Notes under the pieces: model-generated
The model's input: the letters and a program-made list of their open reading frames with translations, nothing else
Told to the model about the DNA's origin: nothing
Database searches by the model: none
Shown here: positions 26,723 through 34,670 of the stretch, in pieces
How positions within the stretch are numbered: the first letter of the stretch is position 1
Layout: each line of letters opens with the position of its first letter
DNA from: CAYXXZ01 sp964469165
Lineage (GTDB): Bacteria > Pseudomonadota > Gammaproteobacteria > Pseudomonadales > Porticoccaceae
Length of the DNA: 36,403 nt
Assembly (NCBI GenBank): GCA_964469165.1
Contig: CAYXXZ010000022.1
Location: 1 to 36,403, forward strand
Direction of reading: 5' to 3'
Program-made: the position numbers and the translations under genes

Positions 26723-28096
26723 TCAGGTAATGTCATCATGGCCGACGGGTTCTACCCGCAATTGCAGACCCTCCACTGCCGTCACTCGCACGGTGTTGCC
26801 GGGCTCCAGTGTCTTGCTGCCCATGACGCGCCAGCTCTCGCCGCGAATATCGGCATAGGTAGCACCTGCGCCAACATGGGTTACGGTGCCTGTCGCGCCG
26901 ATCATCTGCTCGCGGCCGCTCACCACCAGCCTTTGGCGCGAGCGCACTGCCAACACGCCGATGGCAAAAAGTAGCAGCGCGCTGGCGGCACCCAGTGCCA
27001 CAAGAAATGGCAGAGACACCATCAGGCCCGGTACTTCGCTGTCCACCAGAAAAAGGCCACCCACCACAAAGGCGACGAGGCCGCCGACACCCAGGGCGCC
27101 AAAACTGGGCAGGAATGCTTCGCCGATCATCAGCAATGCCCCGAGAACAATCAGCGCCACGCCGGCCCAGTTCACTGGCAACAATTGAAAACTGTACAGG
27201 GCGACCACCAGACAGATCAGCCCGGCGACGCCCGGCACGCCGAAGCCGGGGCTGGTGAACTCGAAAAACAGCCCGTAAACGCCGATCATCATCAGCACCA
27301 AAGCTATCTGCGGGTTGGAGATCAGCGCCAGTATCTGGTGACGCCAGTTGGGTTCGATGCGCTCCACGGTGGCGTCGGCGGTTGCCAGCGTCAGCCGGGC
27401 GCCGTTATCCAGGGTTACTTCCAGGCCGTCGAGCTGGTTCAACAGATCCGGCACGTCTCTGGTGATATATTCGATGACCCCACTTTTCAGCGCTTCCTGC
27501 GCGGACAGGCTGGCAGCTTCGCGCACAGCGCGCTCGGCAAAATCCGCATCGCGGCCGCGCAATGCCGCCAGGCTTCGGATATAGGCAGCGGCGTCGTTGG
27601 TCACCTTGCTGGCCATGACATCGCCGCCGGTGGAATTCCTGGGTCCACCCGTGCCATCGCTTTGCCCTGATGGCGAGCTGCGTGAGGGTGGCGCACCGAT
27701 GGATACCGGGGATGCGGCGCCGAGGTTGGTGGCGGGCGCCATCGCGGCGATATGGCTGGCGTACAGAATGAAGGTGCCGGCACTCGCGGCCCGCGCGCCA
27801 TCCGGACTCACGAAGGTGAGCACCGGCACGGGTGACGCGAGGATTCCCTTGATCATCAGGCGCATCGAGGTATCCAGCCCGCCCGGCGTGTCCATTTCCA
27901 GCACCAGCAGGTTCACGGATTCGTTGGCCGCCCGTTGCAGCGCATCCTCCACCAGCTCGGCCGTGGCCGGGCCGATGGCGCCTTCCACGGTGACCACCAG
28001 CACCTTGGCGGCGGGTACCGCATCGTTGTCCTCCCCCTGAAGCACAGCGGCAAAACCGAACCACAGGGAGAGAACTATCGCCAGAATACGCATCAT
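26723..28096 (-). CDS. NfeD family membrane-bound serine protease
   Basis: A 457-residue protein with a signal/anchor segment (about 3-20), a ClpP-like protease domain (about 32-220), four or more membrane segments (about 235-380) and a C-terminal OB-fold NfeD domain (about 390-457). The catalytic dyad candidates are Ser105 (ARAASAGTFIL) and Lys164 (MASKVTNDAAAYI), as in the archaeal stomatin-specific protease. A Ser/Gly-rich insert (135-160) lies between them. Starts at 28096 or 28093 (ATG ATG) or a TTG at 28099 are possible, and GGAG lies upstream of all. It forms an operon with the slipin gene. Confidence 0.93.
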   Translation of the reverse strand: MMRILAIVLSLWFGFAAVLQGEDNDAVPAAKVLVVTVEGAIGPATAELVEDALQRAANESVNLLVLEMDTPGGLDTSMRLMIKGILASPVPVLTFVSPDGARAASAGTFILYASHIAAMAPATNLGAASPVSIGAPPSRSSPSGQSDGTGGPRNSTGGDVMASKVTNDAAAYIRSLAALRGRDADFAERAVREAASLSAQEALKSGVIEYITRDVPDLLNQLDGLEVTLDNGARLTLATADATVERIEPNWRHQILALISNPQIALVLMMIGVYGLFFEFTSPGFGVPGVAGLICLVVALYSFQLLPVNWAGVALIVLGALLMIGEAFLPSFGALGVGGLVAFVVGGLFLVDSEVPGLMVSLPFLVALGAASALLLFAIGVLAVRSRQRLVVSGREQMIGATGTVTHVGAGATYADIRGESWRVMGSKTLEPGNTVRVTAVEGLQLRVEPVGHDDIT

Positions 28097-28132
28097 CAAC
28101 GGGGCTCTCCTTCCGTCCGCTCGTCGCGGGCG

Positions 28133-28154
28133 TCAGGGTAAGTGTAGACCCTGA
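28133..28154. promoter_or_regulatory. Inverted repeat in the nfeD/maoC divergent region
   Basis: TCAGGGT and ACCCTGA form 7-bp arms around 8 nt. On the minus strand the spacer contains TACACT, which could be the -10 for the NfeD gene, so the repeat would be well placed as an operator. It is based only on symmetry. Confidence 0.3.
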
Positions 28155-28278
28155 GGTCGTCCCGACAGGGACAATTCCGCACGAGCCTGGTCCTCAACGA
28201 TTACTGCAGGGCGTTGTGAGGTGAGTGGATGTAGGGCAGTATCTCCAACTTCCATCAACAGTAATAAGGTGTCGAATA

Positions 28279-28773
28279 ATGACGGAGCCATCCTCTGCCG
28301 GGGCGATTCAGGATCCGGCAGCTCTCTGCAAGGGCATCATCGGGCGGCGTTTCCCCAGCGCCCAGGCAGTGGTGCAAAAAGATCATGTACGTGCCTTTTG
28401 CGAGGCGATCGGTGAAACCAATCCGCTCTACCTTGATTCGGCATTCGCCCGCAGCGAAGGCTATCGGGACATTCTGGTGCCTCCCACCTACCTGTTCGTG
28501 GTCAAGTTTTCGGTCATGAATCCCGCCAACGTGCTGCATGAGCTGGGTCTCGAGGGTTCTGCCGGAAAGCTGCTCCATGCGGAGCAGAGTTTCGAGTATC
28601 TGGTGCCCGTGTGTGCTGGCGATCGTCTGGATTTCGAGGAACGGGTCGCGGATGCCTATGACAAGCGCAACGGCGCATTGCTCTTCGTGGCGCTGGAAAC
28701 CAGAGTCACCAACTCGTTGCAGGAGCATGTGCTCAGCATTCGCCATACGGAAGTCGTGAGGATGGACGCATGA
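28279..28773 (+). CDS. MaoC-type dehydratase N-terminal domain protein (FAS1-like dehydratase subunit)
   Basis: A 164-residue hot-dog fold protein of the MaoC_dehydrat_N type (HadA-like). The features are IGRRFPSAQAVVQKDHVRAF, ETNPLYLDSAFARSEGYRDI and LVPPTYLF, then FEYLVPVCAGDRLDFEERV. This half lacks the Asp-x4-His hydratase pair and normally stabilises a catalytic partner, which here is encoded immediately downstream with an ATGA overlap. The ATG at 28279 follows AAGGTG. The likely role is as one subunit of an enoyl-CoA hydratase or 3-hydroxyacyl dehydratase of lipid or steroid-like metabolism. Confidence 0.85.
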   Translation: MTEPSSAGAIQDPAALCKGIIGRRFPSAQAVVQKDHVRAFCEAIGETNPLYLDSAFARSEGYRDILVPPTYLFVVKFSVMNPANVLHELGLEGSAGKLLHAEQSFEYLVPVCAGDRLDFEERVADAYDKRNGALLFVALETRVTNSLQEHVLSIRHTEVVRMDA

Positions 28774-29189
28774 TGGAAAAATTTGCGCATTGGCAGACCG
28801 GCACGGTGTTGCCACCACTTCATCTCCCGCCGTTGACCCTGGATACGCTCAAGACCTATGCGATAGCTTCGGGGGATCACGCCGAGGCTCATGTCGATCC
28901 CGATGTGGCGCGCGCCATGGGTTTCCCCCATGCCTTTGCCCACGGTCTGCTTACCATGGCCTGGCTGGGCCGATTGCTTACCGATCAGGCGCCGGCGCCC
29001 TTGCTGAAATCCTATTCGGTGCGCTTCACCGCATTGGTTTTTGTCGGCGAGGAACTGACTTGCAGCGCGGTGGTAAGTGGCAGGGAGGCCGATGCAGAGC
29101 AAGTGCGCTTCGAGCTGGATCTTCAGGTCGTCAACGGTGAGGGCGAGGTCAAACTGGCGGGCAAGGCAACGGTTTCTGTGCCCCTGTAG
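28770..29189 (+). CDS. MaoC-type dehydratase, catalytic subunit
   Basis: A 139-residue hot-dog fold hydratase. The R-specific hydratase motif is intact in YAIASGDHAEAHVDP, with Asp36 and His41 five residues apart, followed by GFPHAFAHGLLTM. It overlaps the upstream subunit gene (ATGATG; an ATG at 28773 is the alternative). Together the two resemble HadA-HadB type heterodimers. The stop codon TAG is formed by the GTAGGAG head of a REP element that begins at 29184, so the last codons adjoin a repeat insertion. Confidence 0.88.
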   Translation: MMEKFAHWQTGTVLPPLHLPPLTLDTLKTYAIASGDHAEAHVDPDVARAMGFPHAFAHGLLTMAWLGRLLTDQAPAPLLKSYSVRFTALVFVGEELTCSAVVSGREADAEQVRFELDLQVVNGEGEVKLAGKATVSVPL

Positions 29190-29245
29190 GAGCTTGCCTG
29201 CAAGCGACAGGTTCGGTGGTGTCGCTTGCAGGCAAGCTCCTACAG
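29184..29245. repeat. REPIN 3, supplying the stop codon of the MaoC gene
   Basis: Perfect 25-nt arms (29184-29208 and 29221-29245) carry the GTAGGAG head and are separated by 12 nt. The left arm overlaps the last codon and the TAG stop (29187-29189) of the MaoC gene. Confidence 0.85.
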
Positions 29246-29310
29246 TGTGCTCGTACCACAGCGCGTAGCTGCTTTCAGGGCAATTCGTCAATTGCCCCGC
29301 TGATGACCTG

Positions 29311-30108
29311 TTATCTGCCGCGGGAAAAATTCGGTTTGCGCTTTTCCAGGAATGCGACCAGCCCCTCGTGGGCATCGGGATGGGCTGTTTCGTAGTCGAG
29401 CACGTATTCCGCTTCCATTTCCAGGCCGGAAAGAAAATCGCCTTCCAGGCCGCGGTTGACCAGGTGCTTGATGGCGGCTCGGCTGGAAAAACTCTTGCTG
29501 CACAGGCTGTCGATCAATTCGGCCAGGTGTTCGTTCAGCGACGTTGCGGGCACACAGCGGGTCACCAGACCCATTTGCTGAGCTTCCGCGCCGGAAAAGA
29601 AACGCGCGGTGAGCAGAATGTCCTTGGCCTTGAGTGCGCCGATCAGGCGCGGCATGCGCTGGCTGCCGCCGGCGCCGGGCAGAAGGCTGAAATTGAGATG
29701 GCCGTCGGAGAATTTCGCCTTGTCGGTGGCCAGCACGTAATCGCAGGCGAGGATCATTTCGATGCCGCCCGCCACGCAAAGTCCTTCCACCACGGCAATC
29801 ACCAGGCGATCGCTGGTTTCGAAGCGGCGCAGAATGGCACGCAGGCGGTCGCCGAGGCTGCTCATCCACTCTCTGTTCTGATGGTCCTTGACCGCTTTCT
29901 TGAGGTCGCCTCCGGCTGAAAAAGCGCGACCGGCACCGCGCAGCACTACCAGCTCAATGGTGTCATCTTTGTCGATCATATCGAAGCAGGCGTGAAGGTC
30001 ATCCACCGTGCCCTTGTCGAGTGGATTCAGTTCGTCGGGCCGGTTGAGGGTGATCGTCGCGACGGCGCGATCGCTGGAAAGCAGCACATTTTCGAAGGTC
30101 GGGGTCAT
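29311..30108 (-). CDS. Enoyl-CoA hydratase/isomerase (crotonase) family protein
   Basis: A 265-residue crotonase-fold enzyme. The oxyanion-hole residues are suggested by AFSAGGDLK (62-70) and the first catalytic Glu by CVAGGIEM (Glu117). Where classical enoyl-CoA hydratases have the second Glu (QPEI... before IPGAGGTQ), this protein reads SDGHLNFSLLPGAGGSQ, so His137 replaces it. It may therefore be an isomerase, a hydrolase or another acyl-CoA crotonase, not a standard hydratase. It is divergent from the TonB receptor gene and next to the MaoC pair, pointing to acyl-CoA metabolism. Confidence 0.88.
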   Translation of the reverse strand: MTPTFENVLLSSDRAVATITLNRPDELNPLDKGTVDDLHACFDMIDKDDTIELVVLRGAGRAFSAGGDLKKAVKDHQNREWMSSLGDRLRAILRRFETSDRLVIAVVEGLCVAGGIEMILACDYVLATDKAKFSDGHLNFSLLPGAGGSQRMPRLIGALKAKDILLTARFFSGAEAQQMGLVTRCVPATSLNEHLAELIDSLCSKSFSSRAAIKHLVNRGLEGDFLSGLEMEAEYVLDYETAHPDAHEGLVAFLEKRKPNFSRGR

Positions 30109-30144
30109 CTTTCTTGCTCCTCTGGGCGGTGGTCATCATAAGAC

Positions 30145-30164
30145 TACTTGCTGAATGACAAGTA
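30145..30164. promoter_or_regulatory. Candidate operator between the crotonase and TonB receptor genes
   Basis: TACTTG-N8-CAAGTA is a 20-bp dyad 37 bp upstream of the crotonase start. The size suits a TetR-type regulator, a common control of acyl-CoA genes, but no regulator gene lies nearby and the site is judged on symmetry alone. Confidence 0.3.
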
Positions 30165-30284
30165 ATGTTTGTCGGCGGCTTCTCGATGCTCTAGTATGAG
30201 ATTTGATCGTCAGCGCGTACGCGAATGATACCGAGCACTCGACACCACATGACATGAATACGCTGTAATAGCATGGGGGATATC

Positions 30285-32534
30285 ATGAATAAAAAGCCAT
30301 ATGCAAACGCCTTGATGCCCGTCGCAATCGCGATGGCCGCTGCCGTGCCGGGAGTGGTCGAGGCTCAGCAGGGGGTGAGACTCGAAGAAATCGTGGTAAC
30401 CGCGCAGCGGCGCGAAGCCAACATGCAGGATGTGCCTATCGCCATTGCGGCATTTACGGCAGACGACACACTCAAACTTGGCATTACCGACAGTCAGTCG
30501 TTGGCGCAGATGGTACCCGGCCTCAATTTCGACCGTGTGCCGACGTCTTCGACACCCTTCCTGAGGGGCGTGGGCACGCCGGGCAGCGCCATCGGCAACG
30601 AGCCGTCGGTGGCCACCTACATCGACGACGTGTATGTACCCAACGGCACGGCGGCGGCGTTCGAATTCAACAACATCAGCTCCATCGAGGTTCTGCGCGG
30701 GCCCCAGGGAACCCTGTTCGGGCGCAACGCAACCGGTGGCGTGGTACATGTGCACACCCGCAACCCCACCTTCGAGCCGGAGGTGAATGCCGCGGTTGGC
30801 TTTGCCAATTACGACACCACCACGGCGCAGCTGTACGCATCGACGGGCTTCAGCGACACGGTAGCGGCCAATATCGCGCTCTATAACAGCAATCAGAATG
30901 AAGGCTGGGGCACGAACCTTCCCACCGGGGATGAAATTTTCAAGGACAAGGGCCAGGGCCTGCGTGCCAAACTGCTGTGGGAGCCTAGCGATCGCACCTC
31001 GGTGCTGGCCGGCGTGGTGGTGGAGCGCAGGGAGGGCGACATCGGCATGCCCTCGCGAGTCCGGCCGGGCACCTATACGCGTGGTGGCTATTCTCCGGAT
31101 GCGGCGGGGGCGGGCTTTTACGATGGCACGGCCAACGTCTACAGTCTTGGCAAGCGCTATTTCGAATCCGGCTCGGTAAAGGTCCGGCACGAGATGGACA
31201 ATGCCATCTTCCAGAGCATCACGGCGTTCAGCCGCGCCAAGTTCGTTCAGATTTCCCAGGACAACGACGGCTCGCCGGACAACTTTTTCAATGCCATCAA
31301 CTATCCCCAGTGGCAGCACTACTTCACCCAGGAGCTTCAATTGATGGCGCCGGACAGTGCCGCCACCCAGTGGATTCTCGGCGCTTTCTACTACCATGAT
31401 CAGTCGGTGTTCAAGGGGCACTTCGAGGGCAACGCCTTTGCTCCCTACGGCGGCGCCGCCGGTATAGCCGGGGCCTCCGACACCGACTCCTATTCCGTGT
31501 TTGCCGAGGTCACCACGCCTATTCTGCCGGATACCAACCTGACGATTGGCGTTCGCTATACCCAGGACGACCGGGATTTCGAGGGCGATTGGTATGTGGG
31601 GCCGAGGTACGCCCCCATCATGGTGTCGCCGACGCCTGAAACGGATGAAAGCTGGAACGCGATGACCGGCCGTATCTCCATCGACCATCAGTTCACAGAC
31701 AACTTCATGGCCTACATTGCCTACAACCGCGGCTTCAAGAGCGGTATTTTCAACATTGCGGGAATCGGTCTTGGCCAGCCGGCACCTGGTCTGCTGCCGC
31801 CGCCGGTAGATCCGGAAGATCTCAACGCCTACACCATCGGCTTCAAGAGCGAATTGTTCGACAGCATGGTGCGCCTGAACGTGGAGGCGTTCTATTACGA
31901 TTATTCCAATATTCAGGTATTCAACATTACGCCCACGGGTACCCAACTGCTCAACGGCGGTGCTGCCACCATTCAGGGCATCGACTTCGACATCGCCATT
32001 GCGCCCGTCGAGAACCTGACGGTGAACCTGATGATGGAATTCATGGAGGGGGAGTACGACGACTTCCAGAACGGGCCGACCTTCTTCCCGCAACCGCCGA
32101 ATGCGCCGGTGGAAGTTCCCGCGGGCTGTCCGTTCACGGCCTATCCCTCAGGCTCCGGTGCGACCATACAATTGCCCTGTGATCTCAGCGGCAACGACAC
32201 GGTGCAGACGCCGCCCTTCAGTGCCAGCCTGTCGATTGCCTATGATATTCCCACGGAGCTCGGCATCTACACCCTGGCGCTGGCGTACTCCCACACCAAG
32301 AAGCACTACATCGAGCCGGATAATTCCTACACCACGCAGCAGCCGACAACGGATATCGTCAACGCCTCGGTGATGTGGGTTTCCCCGTCGGAGCGCTTCA
32401 ATGTGCGTGTCTGGGGCCGCAACCTCACCGAGGAGGAAAGCTTCTCCTACATCGCGCAGACCGCCAACGGCGGCACCCGCTACGCGCCGCGCGAACCGCG
32501 CACCTACGGTATTACGGCGGGCGTGTCGTTCTGA
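30285..32534 (+). CDS. TonB-dependent outer-membrane receptor
   Basis: A 749-residue outer-membrane transporter. A signal peptide ends near VVEAQQG. The TonB box region is LEEIVVTAQRR (about 34-44). The plug domain contains PFLRGVG, IEVLRGPQGTLFGRNATGGV. The beta-barrel has many aromatic alternating strands, with a final strand TYGITAGVSF ending in Phe, the outer-membrane insertion signal. The ATG at 30285 (after GGGGGAT) is preferred to 30273. It belongs to the large broad-substrate receptor group; the substrate cannot be told from the sequence. The neighbours (crotonase, MaoC pair, aldose dehydrogenase) suggest an organic carbon compound more than a siderophore. Confidence 0.95.
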   Translation: MNKKPYANALMPVAIAMAAAVPGVVEAQQGVRLEEIVVTAQRREANMQDVPIAIAAFTADDTLKLGITDSQSLAQMVPGLNFDRVPTSSTPFLRGVGTPGSAIGNEPSVATYIDDVYVPNGTAAAFEFNNISSIEVLRGPQGTLFGRNATGGVVHVHTRNPTFEPEVNAAVGFANYDTTTAQLYASTGFSDTVAANIALYNSNQNEGWGTNLPTGDEIFKDKGQGLRAKLLWEPSDRTSVLAGVVVERREGDIGMPSRVRPGTYTRGGYSPDAAGAGFYDGTANVYSLGKRYFESGSVKVRHEMDNAIFQSITAFSRAKFVQISQDNDGSPDNFFNAINYPQWQHYFTQELQLMAPDSAATQWILGAFYYHDQSVFKGHFEGNAFAPYGGAAGIAGASDTDSYSVFAEVTTPILPDTNLTIGVRYTQDDRDFEGDWYVGPRYAPIMVSPTPETDESWNAMTGRISIDHQFTDNFMAYIAYNRGFKSGIFNIAGIGLGQPAPGLLPPPVDPEDLNAYTIGFKSELFDSMVRLNVEAFYYDYSNIQVFNITPTGTQLLNGGAATIQGIDFDIAIAPVENLTVNLMMEFMEGEYDDFQNGPTFFPQPPNAPVEVPAGCPFTAYPSGSGATIQLPCDLSGNDTVQTPPFSASLSIAYDIPTELGIYTLALAYSHTKKHYIEPDNSYTTQQPTTDIVNASVMWVSPSERFNVRVWGRNLTEEESFSYIAQTANGGTRYAPREPRTYGITAGVSF

Positions 32535-32537
32535 TTT

Positions 32538-32605
32538 TGTAGGAGCCTGCCTGCAGGCGACAAGATCTTGTCGGGAGAGAGGTCGCCTGCAGGCAGGCTC
32601 CTACA
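32538..32605. repeat. REPIN 4
   Basis: Perfect 24-nt arms (32538-32561 and 32582-32605) with head TGTAGGAG and core GCCTGCCTGCAGGC, separated by 20 nt. It starts 4 nt after the TonB receptor stop. The core differs from REPINs 1 and 3 by paired changes (CTTGC to CCTGC, matched by CAAGC to CAGGC), so the internal hairpin is preserved by compensatory substitution. Confidence 0.85.
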
Positions 32606-32667
32606 GGGGCAGCCAGGGCGGGTATTGTGTTGTAGGCTATGGTCTGGTGAACAAGAGCGTTCTCTCC

Positions 32668-33795
32668 ATGCCAGACCCGATGATGACACTCCAAAAAGCG
32701 TTCCTGAGTTTTTGTCTTCCCTTCTTTTTCGCGCTTTCTGCCGATGCTGGTGAGGTGAGCCTCGAACGGCCCTTCGAGGTGGAAGAGGTGGTGTCGGGGC
32801 TCGGTGTGCTTTGGGGAATGGCGTTCGTCTCGGATGACGAACTGCTCATCACGGAGCGTTCCGGCGTGGTGAGGCTGCTCGATATCACGTCTGGCGCGCT
32901 GCGGGACATCGGGGGTGCGCCACAGGTGGCTGCCCGCGGCCAGGGTGGCTTGCTCGACGTGGCGGTATCCCCCGATTTTGGCGACGATGGCTGGATTTAC
33001 TTTACCTACAGCAAGCCCGTCGGTTCCGGTGCCGCCACGGTGCTGGCGCGGGCGCAGCTCGATGGTGGAAATCTGGTGAGCTGGGCGGATCTTTTCATTT
33101 CCGGCGTGCAAACCTCGCGAAGTCAGCATTTCGGCAGCCGCATTGCATTTGACGACGCTGGTCATGTGTTTTTTACCCACGGTGACCGGGGCGACCGGCA
33201 CAGCGCTCAGGATTTGAGCAATCACGGCGGCACGGTGCTGCGCCTGAACCTGGATGGCAGCGTGCCGCAAGACAACCCGTTTGTGGACCGGGATGGCGCG
33301 CAGCCGGAAATCTGGAGTTATGGGCACCGCAATCCCCAGGGCATTGCCTACGATCGGGCGACGGGGCGTCTCTGGGTGAGCGAACATGGCCCCCGAGGTG
33401 GTGACGAAATCAATCGGGTGGAGGCGGGCAAGAACTACGGCTGGCCGGTGATCTCCTATGGCAGGGAATACGCCTTGCCGAAGAGGGTGGGCGAGGGCAC
33501 CCACAAGGATGGCATGGCGCAGCCGGTGAAAGTGTACGTCCCGTCCATCGCTCCCGGCAGCCTGTTGCTGTATTCAGGCAAGGCGTTTCCGCAATGGCGG
33601 GGCGATCTGTTCATCGGTGCGCTGGTGCTGACTCATCTGAATCACATCGATCTCGACGACAACGGCAATGTGCTCGCCGAACACCGCTACCTCGAGGACC
33701 TGCACGAACGTGTCCGCCAGGTGATCGAAAGTCCGCAGGGATGGCTCTATCTGTCCACGGATTCGGGGAAGATTTACCGGATGGTGGCGAGGTAG
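32668..33795 (+). CDS. PQQ-dependent aldose sugar dehydrogenase (YliI/sGDH family)
   Basis: A periplasmic beta-propeller quinoprotein of about 375 residues that oxidises aldoses with PQQ. It has an N-terminal signal peptide (QKAFLSFCLPFFFALSADAG). The catalytic His lies in SQHFGSRIAFDD; other signatures are HGDRGDRHSAQDL, DNPF, EIWSYGHRNPQGIAYD and VSEHGPRGGDEINRV, closely like E. coli YliI. The start is uncertain: ATGs at 32668, 32680 and 32683 are in frame, none with a strong ribosome-binding site. No PQQ biosynthesis gene is in the window. It ends where a tandem repeat begins. Confidence 0.93.
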   Translation: MPDPMMTLQKAFLSFCLPFFFALSADAGEVSLERPFEVEEVVSGLGVLWGMAFVSDDELLITERSGVVRLLDITSGALRDIGGAPQVAARGQGGLLDVAVSPDFGDDGWIYFTYSKPVGSGAATVLARAQLDGGNLVSWADLFISGVQTSRSQHFGSRIAFDDAGHVFFTHGDRGDRHSAQDLSNHGGTVLRLNLDGSVPQDNPFVDRDGAQPEIWSYGHRNPQGIAYDRATGRLWVSEHGPRGGDEINRVEAGKNYGWPVISYGREYALPKRVGEGTHKDGMAQPVKVYVPSIAPGSLLLYSGKAFPQWRGDLFIGALVLTHLNHIDLDDNGNVLAEHRYLEDLHERVRQVIESPQGWLYLSTDSGKIYRMVAR

Positions 33796-33890
33796 TTTTC
33801 AGTTCACAGTTTTCAGTTCACAGTTTTCAGTTCACAGTTCACAGTGAGCGTGGCACCCCCCTGATAACTGTCAACTGAAAACTGTCAACT
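33794..33890. repeat. 14-bp tandem repeat with an inverted copy
   Basis: Three perfect AGTTTTCAGTTCAC units (33794-33835) start inside the TAG stop of the aldose dehydrogenase and are followed by AGTTCACAG. At 33866-33890 a 25-nt stretch is the reverse complement of the repeat (23 of 25 match; each AGTTCAC reads AGTTGAC). The two halves can fold into a long hairpin between the convergent genes. This repeat is unlike the REP family in the same window. Confidence 0.85.
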
Positions 33891-33897
33891 CCAACAG

Positions 33898-34650
33898 CTA
33901 CTGCGCATTCAACGACTGGCCGTTCACGTCCTTGCTGTCCGGCCCCATCAGGTACAGATAGGTGGCCATGATCTGTTCCGCGGTTTTCAGGGCGCGGGGG
34001 TCTTCCGCCGGGTAGGCCGTGGCGCGCATGCGGGTGCGCACCGCGCCGGGGTTGATGCAGTTGACGCGAATGTTTGTCGTGCCTTCCAGTTCGTCCGCCA
34101 ATACCTGACACATGCCTTCGGTGGCGAATTTCGAAACCGCGTATGCGCCCCAGAAGGCGCGGCCCTTGCGGCCCACGCTGGATGAGGTGAAAACGATGGA
34201 GGCATCCGGCGATTTGGCGAGCACGGGGATCAGCGCCTTGGTGAGCATGAACTGGGCGGTGACGTTCACTTTCAGTACTTTTTCCCAGCTGTTCAGCTTG
34301 TAATTCGCCAGCGGGGTGCGTTCGCCGAGCTCACCGGCATTGTGCAACAGGCCGTCGAGGCGCCCGAACTGCTCTGCGATGGTTGCGCACAGGGTTTGGT
34401 AGTCCTCTTCCGTGGCGCCGTGCAGATCCACCGGGTAGATGGTGGCCTGGGGATAACCGCGCTCTTCGATCTGGTCGTAGACCCGCTCCAGTTTCGCCAC
34501 GGTGCGACCGGCGAGAATCAGCGTGGCGCCCTGTGCGGCAAACGCCAGCGCCGCGGCCTTGCCGATCCCGTCGCCGGCGCCGGTGACCAGAATGATGCGG
34601 CCCGCGAGCAGATCGGGGCGGGGATGGTAATCACGAAAATCTGTCGTCAC
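33898..34650 (-). CDS. yciK: YciK-family short-chain dehydrogenase/reductase
   Basis: A 250-residue NAD(P)-binding SDR. The Rossmann motif is TGAGDGIGKAAA (about 24-35), NAG lies at 104-106, and the active-site YxxxK is Tyr170-AVS-Lys174. The start is a GTG at 34650 with AGGAA about 10 nt upstream. It follows the phosphatase gene by 20 bp, reproducing the ubiG-mupP-yciK order of Pseudomonas. The physiological substrate of YciK is not established. Confidence 0.88.
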   Translation of the reverse strand: MTTDFRDYHPRPDLLAGRIILVTGAGDGIGKAAALAFAAQGATLILAGRTVAKLERVYDQIEERGYPQATIYPVDLHGATEEDYQTLCATIAEQFGRLDGLLHNAGELGERTPLANYKLNSWEKVLKVNVTAQFMLTKALIPVLAKSPDASIVFTSSSVGRKGRAFWGAYAVSKFATEGMCQVLADELEGTTNIRVNCINPGAVRTRMRATAYPAEDPRALKTAEQIMATYLYLMGPDSKDVNGQSLNAQ

Positions 34651-34670
34651 GGCAATGTCGTTCCTGTTGT

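Noticed and set aside
30210..32093. Minus-strand open frame of 627 codons opposite the TonB receptor
   Set aside because: The plus-strand receptor has a signal peptide, TonB box, plug motifs and a terminal Phe, whereas the antisense frame has no recognisable domain.
33794..33890. CRISPR array
   Set aside because: The units are 14 bp and directly adjoining with no spacers, and there are no cas genes.
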